A DNA stretch of 64,000 nt from Budorcas taxicolor (lineage: Eukaryota; Chordata; Mammalia; Artiodactyla; Bovidae). The notes under the pieces were generated by a model. It was not told the DNA's origin, did no database searches, and worked only from the letters and a program-made list of their open reading frames with translations. How positions within the stretch are numbered: position 1 is the first letter of the stretch; each line of letters opens with the position of its first letter. A program made the position numbers and the translations under genes. Positions 1 to 11,573 of this stretch are shown here, in pieces. The DNA is taken from contig NC_068920.1 of assembly GCF_023091745.1 (NCBI RefSeq), positions 117,827,622-117,891,621 of the forward strand, given 5' to 3'.

Positions 1-601
1 AATTTGGAAAACTCAGCAGTGGCCACAGGACTGGAAAAGATCAGTTTTCATTCCAGTCCCAAAGAAGCAAACTGCCAAAGAATGTTCTAACTACCACACA
101 ATTACACAATTTTCACATGCTAGCAAAGTAATGCTGAATATTTTCTAAGCCATTTTTCAACAGTACATGCATTGAGAATTTTCAGATGTTCAAGCTGGAT
201 TTAGAAAAGGCAGGGGAACCAGAATACAAATTGCCAACATCTATTGGATCATAGATAAAGCAAGAGAATTCCAGAGAAACATGTACTTCTGCTTCACTGA
301 CTATACTAAAGCCTTTGACTGGATGGATAACAACAAACTGGAAAATTCTGAAAAGGCATGAATCTCAGACCACCTTACCTGCCTTCTGAGTAACTTGAAT
401 CCAGGTTAAGAAGCAACAGTTAGAACTGGTCATGGAACAACAGACTGGTTCCAAATTGGAAAAGGAATATATCAAGATTGTATACTGTCATCCTGGTTAT
501 TTAACTTATATGCAGACTACAACATGAGAAATGCTGGGCTGGATGAAGCCCAAGCTGGAATCAAGATTGTCAGGAGAAATATCAAGAACCTCATGTATGC
601 A

Positions 602-719
602 CAGAGAAGGCAATGGCAACCCACTCCTGTGTTCCTGACTGGAGAATCCCAGAGATGGGGGAGCCTGGTGGTCGGACAAGACTGAAGCGACTTAGCAGCA
701 GCAGCAGCAGCAGCAGCAG
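602..719 (+). mobile_element. Bov-A SINE monomer inside BovB
   Basis: BovB-derived SINE body ending in an (AGC)n tail at 694-719. It is flanked by the 7-bp duplication gtatgca (595-601 and 720-726), which marks it as a separate insertion. About 26 bases of the usual body, just before the GTCGGACA block, are missing. The insertion interrupts the RT active-site codons of the host BovB. Confidence 0.9.
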
Positions 720-987
720 GTATGCAGATGACACCACCCTTATGGTAGAAAGTGAAGAACTAAAGAGCCTCTTGATGAAAGTGAAAGAGGAGAATGAAAA
801 AGTTGGCTTAAAACTAAACATTCAAAAAACCAAGATCATGGCATCTAGCCCCATCTTTTCATGGCAAATAGATGGGAAGCAATGACAGACTTTATTTTCT
901 TGGTCCCCAAAATCACTGCAGATAGTGACAGCTGCCACAAAATTAAAAGATGTTTTATCCCTGGAAAAAAGAACTATGACAAAACTG

Positions 988-1171
988 GTGAAAAGTGAAA
1001 GTCACTCAGTTGTGTCAGACTCTTTGCAATCCAATGGAACTATAGAGTCCATGAATTCTCTAGGCCCAAATACTGGAGTGGGTAGCCTTTCCCTTTCCCA
1101 GGGGATCTTCCCAACCCAGGGATTGAACCCAGGCCTCCCACATTGCAGGCAGATTCTTCCAGCTAAGCCAC
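988..1171 (-). mobile_element. Bov-tA SINE inside BovB
   Basis: Antisense Bov-tA. The BovB-like end (GTGAAAGTC.CTCAG) is on the left and the tRNA-like head is on the right (B-box equivalent ggttcaatccc read on the minus strand, CpG lost). It replaces or interrupts the host BovB between the MTNL block and the SRDIT block. No clean target duplication is visible. Confidence 0.88.
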
Positions 1172-1640
1172 AAAGCAGAGACATTACTTTGCTTATGAAG
1201 GTCTGTATAGTCAAGCTATGGTTTTTCCAGGAATAATGTATGGATGTGAGAGCCAAAGAAGTGATGCTTTTGAACTGTGGTGTTGAAGAAGACTCTTGAG
1301 AGTCCCTTGAACTACAAGGAGATCAAACCATCAATCTTAAAAGAAATCAGTCCTGAATATTCATTAAAAGGACTGATGCTGAAACTGATTTTCCAATAAT
1401 TTGGCCACCTGATGGGAAGTGCCGGCTCATTAGAAAAGACCCTGATGCTGGGAAAGATTGAAGGCAGGAAGGGGAAGGGGAAGGGGACTACATAGGATGA
1501 AATGGCTCAATGGCATCACTGACTCAATGGACATGGGTTTGAGCAAGCTCTGGGAGGTAGTGAAGGACAGGGAAGCCTGGTGTATTGTAGTCCATGGGTT
1601 TGCAAAGAGTCTGACATGACTGAGTGACTGAACAACAACA

Positions 1641-2355
1641 GCTCCATACTGATTTTCATAGTGATTGTATCAACATTCCCAGCAATATAATAGAGCTCAC
1701 TTTTCTTCGCATCCTCTCCAGTATTAATTTTTACTTTTTTTTTTTTTTTTGATGGCCATTCTGATGGGAGGTGAAACCTCATTGTAGTTTTGATTTGGGT
1801 TTCTCTAATAATCAGTGATGTTGAGCATATATTCATGTGCTTCTTGGCCATCTGTATTTCTCCTTTGGAGAAATTTCCATTTAGATTTTCTGCCTTTTAA
1901 AAAAATCAGGCTTATATATCTAAGCTGCATGAACTGTTTGTATATTTTGGAGATTAGTACCTTGTGGCTGCTTCATTTGTAAATTTTTTTCTTATTCTCA
2001 TTAACCATTTCAACAAAGAATAGAACACCTTGGAATAAACCTATGTAACAGGCTAAAGATCTGTACTCAGAAAACCATAAGATACTGATAAAAGAATTAA
2101 AAAATGACACAGACAAATGAAGAGATATTCCATGTTCTTGGATTGGAAAAGTCAATATTGTGAAAATGACTATTATATTCAAAGCAATCTACAGTTGGTA
2201 GTTTTCACAGAGTAAGAACAAAAAAAAAAATTTACAATTTGTGTGGAAACACAAAAAAACAGTGAATAGCCAAAGCATTCTTGAAAAAGAAAAAAAAAAA
2301 AAAAATGGAGCTGGAAGAATCAGGCTTCCCAACTCCAGACTATATTACATAGATT
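1641..2355 (-). mobile_element. Old L1 fragment with 5' inversion
   Basis: The left part (1641 to about 2000) reads as L1 ORF2 C-terminal coding on the minus strand (YHFT / HMKRCSTSLIIRE-like region). The right part (about 2019-2355) reads as an upstream piece of ORF2 on the plus strand (YLGINL..., VKMTI.PKAI, KNGAGRIRLPNSRLYY-like). The upstream piece is inverted relative to the downstream piece, the arrangement left by twin priming. The 3' UTR and poly(A) are missing on the left, where a BovB abuts. Heavily mutated, with A-rich expansions at 2220-2230 and 2288-2304. Confidence 0.8.
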
Positions 2356-2667
2356 AAGTTGGATATACTTTATCAGGGATAGGACCTTATGAGCTCACTC
2401 TCTGATAGTTATTCAAGAATTTGCATTTAGCTGTTAATATAATAGATCTATTCATTCTGTCACTTACTTAGATAAATGGACATTGTACATGTCCGTCAGG
2501 AGAGCAGAAACTGAGTGTAGAAGATTTGAAGTGCTATGCCTGAGAATCTAATTGAAGTTGAAACCCAGCCACATAATAGATTCATTCAGATACACAGATA
2601 CACTTCAAAACGTATCAGTCTAGCTCAGGTCAGAATAAAGAGCCCACTCTAGTTAGTTCAAGACATG
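2356..2667. other. Unique AT-rich DNA
   Basis: No repeat or gene recognised. Confidence 0.6.
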
Positions 2668-2674
2668 CAATAAA

Positions 2675-2900
2675 CAGGGATTTCCTCAATGACTCAGTGG
2701 GTAAAGAAACCACCTGCAGTGCAGATGACATGGGTTCCATCCCTGGGTCTGGAAGACCCTCTGGATGAGAGGGTGGCAACCCACTCTAGTATTCTTGCCT
2801 AGAGAATCCCATGGACTAAGGAGCTTAATTTGCTACAGCCCAAAGGATTGCAAAGAGTCAGAGATGGTTTAATGACTAAGCTTGCAAGCCTGCATGCACA
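2675..2900 (+). mobile_element. Bov-tA SINE
   Basis: tRNA-like head at the left (A box tgactcagtgg; B box altered to ggttccatcc), BovB-like body, and a TGCATGCA-type tail near 2891. Possible 7-bp duplication caataaa at 2668-2674 and 2901-2907. Old and diverged. Confidence 0.88.
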
Positions 2901-2907
2901 CAATAAA

Positions 2908-3263
2908 TGAACTAGTAACTAAAAATCTTTTAAAAGATCAATATGCAACAATAGCAACAAAAGTTAATATAATTCAAATTGACTATAGTAGTTCCTACCT
3001 TTCTGGCAATGGAAGAGCAAGAGAAAAGGGTCTTACCAAAACCTCCAATGTGAGGTTACTTACATGAAGTTGAAACAACAATGAGGGCTTCAAGTGGGAA
3101 CTGTGTTCATGGATGGAAGAACTGTTCCTGGGTGGGAGTGCAGGTGGGAGTGGGTGGAGGCCCAAATCCAGCAGAAATGTAGACAATGACATAGATTCAG
3201 CCCAAAATAGAGAGAGTGGAGTCATGAAACCCCTGTCTTCAGTCTCTCACATATCATCTAATT

Positions 3264-3295
<32 letters not shown>

Positions 3296-3330
3296 TGGAA
3301 AGGTGCCAGGTAAATGTTATTTACAACAAT
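2908..3330. other. Unique DNA with an A-rich/(TA)n tract
   Basis: No gene seen. The short open frames on both strands have no recognisable motif. A simple repeat lies at 3264-3296. Confidence 0.55.
3264..3296. repeat. (A)n(TA)n simple repeat
   Basis: Fifteen or more A followed by about nine TA units. It could be the remains of a retroposon tail. Confidence 0.9.
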
Positions 3331-3339
3331 ATGGTGAAG

Positions 3340-3835
3340 CATAATAGACAGCATATTAAAAAGCAGAGACAACTTTGCCAACAAAGGTCTATCTAGTAAA
3401 AGTTATGGTTTTTCCAGTAGTCACGTATGGATATGAGAGTTGGACTATAAAGAAAGCTGAGCACTGAAGAATTGATGCTTTTGAACTGTGGTGTTGGAGA
3501 AGACTCTTGAGAGTTCCTTGGACAGCAAGGAAGATCCAACCAGTCAATCCTAAAGGAAATCAATCCTGAATATTCATTGGAAGGACTAATGCTGAAGCCT
3601 AAACACTATGGCCACCTGATGCGAAGAATTTACTCATTGGAAAAGATCCTGATACTGGGAAAGATTGAAGGCAGGAAGAGAAGGGAACAACAGAGAATGA
3701 GATGGTTGGATGACATCAACAACTCAATGGACATGAGTTTGAGTAAGCTCTGGGCGTTGGTGATGGACAGGGAAGCCTGGCGTGCTGCAGTCCATGAGGT
3801 CACAAAGAGTCAGACACAACTGAGTGACTGAACTG
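3340..3835 (+). mobile_element. BovB 3' fragment
   Basis: 5'-truncated BovB starting at the SILKSRDIT block and running to the C-terminal end (WRAAVHEVTKSQTQLSD) and a short ACTGA tail. The last 84 codons (3577-3831) are open. Flanked by an imperfect 9-bp duplication, atggYgaag, at 3331-3339 and 3836-3844. Confidence 0.93.
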
Positions 3836-3844
3836 ATGGCGAAG

Positions 3845-5435
3845 AATAGAGGAAGTACAGTAAGTAGATGTGACAGCAATGGGCACAGAAAAGGGTATAT
3901 ACTGCATGCAATCTAAGAATTATGGTTCTTGTGTAGTGAGTATTCACTGGCTAGAATTTTAAGGTTTACGTGCAGAAATTCTTTAAATGGTGTTTTGGAT
4001 AATCTGTTAATCTTGCTTGTTTGAATTACATTTCTACTTTATATAAACAGAGAGGATTTTTTTGCTCTATAAATTGCTGCATCTTTAGGAGATAACCATG
4101 TAGCTAAAGTCTGGTTTAGTCAGTTAGCCGCAATTTGGAAATTTAATCAGCAGTTCATCAGTGGATGATTGGAAGTTCCACATAGGATATCAAGAAGTTA
4201 TAGCCTTTGGATCACCTTACACTATCTTCCTAAAAAACTATGACAATAACAAGAAAAGGGAGAGAGAAAAAAGGAGAGGGGCTAAATAAGTTCACAGACT
4301 AGGATTGGAATGTGATAAACTACTAAAAATAAAATGAGAAGACTATCCAAAGCTAAAATCTGGGATACTAATACCAGATAATGCCAGAATAGGACCATGA
4401 TATTGATGTGCTGGCAAGGAAGGAAGGGGGACTTTGAAAGGGGCCTAGAATATAAAATGAAAGGCTATATCTGAAGTTATGTTAATTGTATTGATTAAAG
4501 AAGCAACTTTCTTTTCACATCAAGAAAGTGTTAAAGTGAAGGGAAAGAAAGGCACTACCATATATTGTTTATTACTTGTGTTTTCTCTCTGTAACTAAGG
4601 CCATGCCAGAGGATATACTTCCCTCTCCACTCTGTTTTTACAGTATTTGGAAACTGCAAAATACATTTTAGTCCATTTTAGTAAATCTACAATTTATATA
4701 AATAAATCAATTTATTCTAATTGTTTTATGATAACGAATTTGTCATTCTCTCTTCAAATAAGGATATAGAAACTAATACTTTATTTCTCTGCACATATAA
4801 CATTCAGATCTTTCAGTTCAATCATAATCTTCTCTCCTGAAACCTATGATATAGTCATGGAGTCTTCATCCACTAGGGAAGGCTAGTATTGTGCTTTTCA
4901 AAGTTGTACTCTGAATGTCTAGATGTTACCATAAGCCAATTCCCACTCCAATATTTATTTAATTGATCTGTTTGGACCCAGTGATGCATGGCATTTAAAT
5001 TATGGCATGTGAAATTGAGAGCTGGAGAAAATGAGTTTGGAAAGGGCATTGGAATGATACAAAAATACTTTTATCTAGAAGAAAAAAGAAACTCTGTTTC
5101 AAGTTATCCTCAGTTAAACTTTACATCTTGGAAAAAGAGTAACGTAATGGCAACTTCAGATCAGTATAGATTCAGAAAAGAAAGGCATAAAAATAGCAGG
5201 AAGTTACATTCAAATGGTGATCCATCAGTCCTCAGTAAGTTATATCCATCAGTAAGTTATTTATAACACAAAAATGTTGGGTTAAGATGAACATCAACAA
5301 AAAACCACACAATTAGGTACTCAAAAAAAAAGGTGTTAAAAAATGAAAAATATATATGGTATAATACAGGTCTACGTGTCACTATTAAAGATTTTATAGT
5401 CATTCTAAGCTAATTTCATTCTTTTAATTATTATA
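3845..5435. other. Unique AT-rich DNA
   Basis: No LINE, SINE or gene identified. The 92-codon open frame at 4988-5266 has no family resemblance, and I treat it as chance. Confidence 0.55.
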
Positions 5436-5631
5436 GTGAAAGTGAAAGCCGCTCAGTTGTGTCCGATTCTTTGTGACCCCATGGACTATACAGTCCTAGG
5501 AATTCTCCAGGCCAGAATACTGGAGTGGGTAGCCTTTCCCTTCTCCAGGAGATCTTCCCAACCCAGGGATCGAACCCGGGTTTCCCGCATTGCAGGAAGT
5601 TTCTCTACCAGCTGAGCCACAAGGGAAGCCC
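5436..5631 (-). mobile_element. Bov-tA SINE with intact B box
   Basis: Complete antisense Bov-tA. The body end is at the left and the tRNA-like head at the right, ending with the complement of GGGCTTCCC. Read on the minus strand it keeps ggttcgatccc, the internal Pol III B box with its CpG, which the other Bov-tA copies here have lost. It is therefore one of the least decayed SINEs in the window. Confidence 0.93.
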
Positions 5632-6673
5632 TTATAATAACACATCAATTCATTTCACAGGGCCGTGCCACTACCAACAACAGACTCACTTTGTCCAAAT
5701 CCCTTCTCATTCAAACCTGGAGTCGCTACATAAAGGAGAGGTTTTTTGTTTAATTATTTTATTTTGTTTCAATTGATTTTTTTTAAGGAGAAGAGAAAAT
5801 TTGAGGTCACTATTCTAGATTTTCATCTGCAATGAAAATTTGATTTAAAGAAAATATTCTTTACATCATACATTTCCATTTTCAACTGAAAAAAAAAATA
5901 GCAAAGACAGTCTAAGTGGCCTATAGTAGATCATTTTGGGGGCATATGTTTTGGAGGAAGTATGTTGGCTGACATAATCTATCAACTTTGAGCAGCTTTT
6001 TTTTGTAAGCACTATTTGAAAGTCATCTCAAAGATGAAATTCATAGTTTAAATCTACATTTTATGTCCCATAATAAATTTTTCACAAGTGAAAATGAGAC
6101 CAGGTAAAGAGAATAGAAAAGTCTGAGAATAAAAGTTTTAATCTTAGGAGAGTTAGAGTTAAAATGAGTTAGTGAGAGACAGCCTTTAAGAATTGTGTTC
6201 AGTTCTGTGCAAAGTACTATAATGACAATGTAATGACTTAGCATGAATTCCAAAGAGAGTAAATGGGAGAATAAAGATACTAAACATCATGTCATATGCA
6301 AGTTTTTAAATAACCAGGCCATATATATTCCAGAATAAGTAAAGAAGTTGACACAGGAAATATTCCTTCAAATATTTGAGATGTCCTGTAAGAAAGGACA
6401 TATGAATGCCAGATTTCACATCAATGATAATAGAATTAGGTTTCAGAATAGAATTGTTGCTCAATAGCAGGAGGGAAGACCTGTATCTCAACAAAAGCTA
6501 ACAAAAATTATAATGAATTTTATTAATTGCATAGAATGAATATAAACAAATAATACTATATTTGAGTGTATATAAAGCAAAAGTTAATAACTAATAATAG
6601 GTAGAATTTCTTCATCTCAGTTTCTATGATATGGTGAAATGACATAACCAAAGATATTGACTTTTTTTTTAAG
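5632..6673. other. Unique AT-rich DNA
   Basis: No recognisable gene or repeat apart from short A or T runs. Confidence 0.55.
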
Positions 6674-7709
6674 ATTAATTGACCACACTAAAGTCTTTGA
6701 CTGTGTGGATTACAACAAACTGTGGAAAATTCCTAAAGAGGTAGAATACCACACCACCTTGTCTATCTCCTGAAAAGCAACAGCTAGAACCAGACTAGGA
6801 AAAATAGACTGGTTCAAAACTGGGAAGGTAGTATATCAAGGCTGTATATTATATGCAGAGTACATGTTGCAAAATTCAGGCTAGATGAATCACAGACTGG
6901 GATTAAGATTTCTGGAAGAAATATCAACAACCTTAGATATGCAGAGGATACCACTCTAATGTCAGAAAGTGAAGACAAACTAAAGAGTCTCTTGATGAGG
7001 GTAAAAGAGGAGAGTGAAAAAGCTGGCTTAAAACTCAACATTCAAAAAACAAAGATCATGGCATCCAGTCCCATTACTTCCTGGGAAGTAGATGGGAGAA
7101 AAATGCAGACAGAGACAGACTGTATTTTCTTGGGCTCCAAAATCACTGCAGATGGTGACTACAGCCACGAAATTAAAAGATGCTTGCTCCTTGGAAGAAA
7201 AGCTATGACAAATTTACACAATGTATTAAGAAGCAGAGACATCACTTTGCCAACAAAGGTCCAATTGTCAAGTTATGGTTTTTCCAGTAGTCATGTATGG
7301 ATGTGAGAGCTGGACCATGAAGAAGGTTGAGTGCCAAAGAACGGATGCCTTTGAATTGTGCTGGAGAAGACTCTGGAGAGTCCCTTAGACAGCAAGGAGA
7401 TTAAACCAGTCAATCCTAAAGGAAATCAACACTGAATATTCATTGGAAGGACTGAAGCTAAAGTTGAAGCTCCAATGCTTTGACCACTTGATGCGAATAG
7501 CCAACTCACTGGAAAAGACCTCGATGTTTGTAAAGCTTGAAAAAATAAGGCAATAGAGGATGAGATGGTTATGAAGCATCACTGACTCAATGGATATGAA
7601 TCAACCAAACTCTGGGAGATAGTGATGGACAGGAAAGCCTGGCATGCTGCAATCTGTGGGGTTGCAAAGAGTCAGACATGACTTAGTGACACAATAACAA
7701 CAATAACAA
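6674..7709 (+). mobile_element. BovB, RT domain to 3' end, old
   Basis: Starts in the RT at the D.AKAFDCV block and runs to the C-terminus. The catalytic motif reads YAED (6938-6949), so the first of the two adjacent catalytic aspartates has become Glu. The frame 6959-7306 is open and covers ESE.KLKSLLM, LNIQKTKIMASSPITSWE and SKITADGD, but stops and deletions break it on both sides. Tail of the AAC/AAT type. No firm target duplication. Confidence 0.93.
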
Positions 7710-8327
7710 AAAGATGGGACAGAAAATTTTTACCACAAATGCTGCGCCAGATAGCTACAGAAATGATTTTCAAATTGTGGGTTGTAATCTATTACTAGAC
7801 TTGACCAATTTAGGGAGTCAGATGAATAAAATGGCATAGGTAAAATATGGGAAATTTCAATTGAAAAGGATAAATACTCTTTAGTACAATCTCTGTGTGT
7901 GTGTGTGTGTGTGTGTACACTGTAATGACATAAAGTCTATTTTCTACTGTGGAACATGTTCAAAAACTTCTGAAAATCACTTTCTTGGATCATGTCTCCA
8001 TATGTAACTTGCACAAATTTGATTAAATTGAAAAATGATGCAGTAGGAATATTCTTGTGAACAAGTGGTAAATTACTTGACTTTTTGTCAATGAATTAAT
8101 TTGAATTATCTTATTTTATTTACTCTCTACATTGTTTTATATTAGTAGTCTTCTCCCATAGTGTTTCCCCCTTGAAAGTGACTTCAATGTTTTTGAGATT
8201 TGATTGAGATATCCTTTGACACATAGAAGTGCTTGTGGAATAAAATTTCATGCAGCTATATTTAAACCCTTGGGTTAAATGCTCAGATAATTTAGAGTTT
8301 TAATCAGAACTAAGTTGAGACAAGTTA
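7710..8327. other. Unique DNA with a (TG)n tract
   Basis: Only a dinucleotide repeat at 7894-7916 stands out. Confidence 0.55.
7894..7916. repeat. (TG)n microsatellite
   Basis: Uninterrupted TG repeat, about 11 units. Confidence 0.95.
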
Positions 8328-8430
8328 GTGAGAGAATGAGCTTTAGAACAAGGCATACCTGGGTTCAAATATTAACACTTAGCAGATTTTATTTAACCTT
8401 GGACAAATTACTTCACTTTTCTTCTCCTGT
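8328..8430 (+). mobile_element. MIR SINE fragment
   Basis: Matches the remembered MIR core order: ACCTGGGTTCAAAT, then a degraded CTGCCACTTA block, then ACCTTGGACAAATTACTT. This is an ancient mammalian repeat. Confidence 0.65.
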
Positions 8431-8577
8431 ATATATACATATGTGTGTGTATGTTTTCATAAAGTTCAATTTCTATGTCATGTCCCTCTACTGCTAACTA
8501 ACTTCATTAGTGGCATTTAGATCACAGAGAGCACCAGTACCTTTGCTCTTTTTAGTGGAACTTTCAGTAAAAATGTT

Positions 8578-8610
8578 AAAAAGAAAGGAAAGAAGGAAAG
8601 AAAGAAGGAA
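8578..8610. repeat. Purine (AAAG/AAGG)n repeat
   Basis: A run of A and G only, in AAAGAAGG-like units, a few bases before a BovB insertion. Confidence 0.85.
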
Positions 8611-8667
8611 TAAAACAAATGGAGTCAAATTCTCTTCCTCAGTGTAATGTGTAGGATTATACTATCT

Positions 8668-9259
8668 TTATTTTTTTGGGCTCCAAAATCACTGCAGATG
8701 GTGATTGCAGCCATGAAATTAAAAGACACTTACTCCTTGGAAGAAAAGTTATGACCAACCTAGATAGCATATTCAAGAGCAGAGACATTACTTTGCCAAC
8801 TAAGGTCCGTCTAGTCAAAGCTATGGTTTTTCCAGTAGTCATGTATGGATGTGAGAGTTGGACTGTGAAGAAGGCTGAGCACCGAAGAATTGATGCTTTT
8901 GAACTGTGATGTTGGAGAAGACTCTTGAGAGTCCCTTGGACTGCAAGGAGATCCAACCAGTCCATTCTGAAGGAGATCAGCCCTGGGATTTCTTTGGAAG
9001 GAATGATGCTGCAGCTGAAACTCCAGGACTTTGGCCACCTCATGCGAAGAATTGACTCATTGGAAAAGACTCTGATGCTGGAAGGGATTGGGGGCAGGAG
9101 GAGAAGGGGACAACTGAGGATAAGATGGCTGGATGGCATCACTGACTCGAGGGATGCAAGTCTGAGTGAACTCCAGGAGTTGGTGATGGACAGGGAGGCC
9201 TGACTCATGGGGTTGCAAAGAGTCAGACACGACTGAGTGACTGAACTGAACTGAACTGG
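8668..9259 (+). mobile_element. Young 5'-truncated BovB
   Basis: Starts at GSKITADGD and runs to the BovB C-terminus with an (ACTGA)n tail. The first 77 codons (8676-8909) are open as far as RRIDAFEL, where a stop occurs. A second open stretch covers the C-terminal domain. Flanked by a perfect 8-bp duplication, tactatct, at 8660-8667 and 9260-9267. CpG-bearing blocks such as GACACGACTGAG are kept, which points to a recent insertion. Confidence 0.96.
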
Positions 9260-9267
9260 TACTATCT

Positions 9268-9769
9268 GTCGTTGAGGAGATTATTCTAATCTATTTGTGA
9301 AATCTTTTTCTTAACATGGGCGTTTGAAGCCAGAATAAGGTTAGGAAGGAAGAAAACAAACAAGGAGAATTTTTCCTGATAGAAAAAATTGATGGGATTT
9401 TTGACAAGAATGTTACTACAGCACATCAAGATAGGACCGTAGCTATGATATTCAGACAGAAGTATCATGTAAGAATTGAGTATTATTTTGGCTAATGACA
9501 ACTATGTTGTGTGTCCACAGATATCCTGTATTTAGTTTCAGATGGCACTAAGTAGTGCAGGTTTAGAAATTTAATGCTCTGTGTTTTATTAGGAGCCTTA
9601 AAGACAGCCCTCCAAGCTATCAACCAAGACTCACAAAAGAAATATTATTTTACAATGAGATTTACAGACCCTAGATATAAGTCTAACTACTACAATTTGT
9701 TTGTAACACAGCAGCTTGAATTAACATGTACATACATTCACACCATATATGTATATGTGATTGTATTCG
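9268..9769. other. Unique DNA
   Basis: No gene or repeat recognised. Confidence 0.55.
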
Positions 9770-9777
9770 ATAATCTC

Positions 9778-10055
9778 TTGCTGCTGCTACTGCTAAGTCA
9801 CTTCAGTCGTGTCCAACTCTGTGTGACCCCATAGACAGCAGCCCACCAGGCTCTGCCGTCCCTGTGATTCTCCAGGCAAGAACACTGGAGTGGGTTGCCA
9901 TTTCCTTCTCCAATGCATGAAAGTGAAAAGTGAGAGTGAATTCCCTCAGTCGTGTCCGACTCTTAGCGAACCCATGGACTGCAGCCCACCAGGCTCCTCC
10001 ATCCGTGGGATTTTCCAGGCAAGAGTACTAGAGTGGGGTGCCATTGCCTTCTCCA
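9778..10055 (-). mobile_element. Bov-A2 SINE (dimer)
   Basis: Antisense dimeric Bov-A2. It has a CTG-type tail at the left (complement of AGC), two BovB-derived monomers separated by the ATGCATGAAAGTGAAAAGTG linker, and ends with the complement of GGAGAAGGCAATGG. Probable 8-bp duplication with one mismatch, ataatMtc, at 9770-9777 and 10056-10063. Confidence 0.94.
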
Positions 10056-10063
10056 ATAATATC

Positions 10064-11356
10064 CTAGAGCTGGCTTAAACTGACTCATAAGAAAAAATTT
10101 TTCAATTTTCAGTAAGTTTTCAAACTAATTATTAAACTTAAATTCCATAAATGTACATTTTAATACATTATTTTTAAAGATGCAAATCCTTTAAATACTC
10201 AAACTTACTTCCTAATTCCTATATTTTACTGTTATCCATACCCTTAAGATTACATATTCTACTGTTTCAGCATGTTATAAATAAAATACAATGACTTGCT
10301 ATTGCCCATTTCCCTCAATGTCGAGTAATATACTCTTAGCTTTAAGTAAACATAGATGGGAATAGTTATACCACAGAAATGGTAAATCAGGGCATTTTTT
10401 TGAGTCATTTGTTATATAATTGCCATCATACAAATGGGTTTTTGTCAATTGATTTCACAAAATATCAGTGGCATGCATTTGTGTAGACAAGTCCAGACCA
10501 GAAATTTCTACCTATTTGAATTTCATTAATATGCTACCCTGCCTATCATCACATTAGTGGGCAATGGTCCCTTTAGAGGGATTTTCAGAAGACTACCATT
10601 CTAGGAGACCTGAAGGCCACAGTATATGTCCCTATCTCATTCTGCTGCCTGAGAACAACGGGGAAAAAAAAAAAAAAATGCTGTCTTTTTTAGATAAAAA
10701 GCATAACCAACCCGAGCGGCATCATGAATAGTTCTTGAGGCAATGAACAAAAACTTGTTTGCCATAGATAGCCATATATAAACTTAACTTCTGTCCATTT
10801 TAATTTTTTTCTTCTATCAAAATGAATTTGTTTTTCTCAAGTTGAATAATCTACTCTTGCACAGTTTTATCTGAGATTCAGATAAACATGTTTCACAAGG
10901 GAGATTTCCATGATTGCCTCTAAGTCATGGCTGATCCATGAACAGCCATGTTCCTTTTACTCTTCCTTCACTTGAAAAGTTTTCCTAAAAACAGTAGCCT
11001 TGTCCTAACTCTGAAATTTAGTGAAAAAAAAAAAAAAAGTAACAAAGTAAAAAAAAAAAAAATCATGAAACAATAAGAACTCTGTTAACACCTTCATAGC
11101 AGAGTATAGAACATAATGATTATTTTTTAAGGTGTCTAGAATTGTACTCTTGTGATGAAAGAGAGTTTATATACAGGGGTTTTCTTCTATTAAAGTGAAT
11201 GTAAAAACTATTTTACTGGGATATAGTGAAAAGCTTTTTTTGTTGTTGTTTTTTGTTTTTTTGTGTGTTTTTTGTTTGTTTGTTTTTCAAACTAGAAGGT
11301 CAAAAAAGAGTAGAAGTAACAGCCTGTGAGCTTGTGTCAAACTACTTGCTGTGTCT
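10064..11356. other. Unique DNA with A-rich and T/G-rich tracts
   Basis: No gene seen. Poly(A) runs lie near 10664-10678, 11023-11037 and 11050-11061. A T/G-rich tract lies at 11231-11287. Confidence 0.55.
11231..11287. repeat. T/G-rich low-complexity tract
   Basis: Runs of T broken by single or grouped G; essentially no A or C. Confidence 0.85.
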
Positions 11357-11368
11357 CTGTAGATACAT

Positions 11369-11561
11369 GGGCTTCCCTGGTGGCTCAGATGGTAAAGAGT
11401 CTGCTTGCAACGCAGGAGACCCAGGTTCAATCCCTGGGTGGGGAAGATCCCTTGGAGAAGAAAATAGTAACCCACTCCAGTATTCTTGCCTGGAGAATTC
11501 CATAGACAGAGGAGCCTGGTGGGCTACAGTCCACGGGGTCACAAAGAATCAGACATAATTT
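11369..11561 (+). mobile_element. Bov-tA SINE
   Basis: Starts with GGGCTTCCCTGGTGGCTCA, the tRNA-like head with the A box. The B box is ggttcaatccc, with its CpG decayed. The BovB-like body follows. Flanked by a 12-bp duplication with two mismatches, ctgtRgatRcat, at 11357-11368 and 11562-11573. Confidence 0.95.
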
Positions 11562-11573
11562 CTGTGGATGCAT

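Larger units (their letters stand above)
1..1640 (+). mobile_element. BovB LINE (RTE), RT core to 3' end, cut by window edge
   Basis: Decayed copy of the BovB retrotransposon ORF2. Translated in pieces it gives the finger region just before the RT, a degraded AKAFD-like block near 305, TTDWFQIGKG near 440, YADDTTLM at 721-744 and the C-terminal LRVPWT/LDGITDSMD-like blocks up to the end. It ends in the (AAC)n-type tail at about 1630-1640. Many stops and frameshifts make it non-coding. Two SINEs have inserted into it, one of them between the codons of the YADD catalytic motif. The 5' part lies outside the window. The right end directly abuts an old L1 fragment, so this BovB may have landed inside that L1. 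Confidence 0.95.

Noticed and set aside
613..885. 90-codon open frame rich in Ser that ends in a BovB-like sequence
   Set aside because: It is a chance join of a SINE with its (AGC)n tail, read as poly-Ser, to the BovB RT frame. It is not a gene.
11226..11558. 110-codon frame with FPGGSDGKESACNAGDPGSIPG
   Set aside because: This peptide is the usual chance translation of a Bov-tA SINE preceded by a T/G-rich tract.
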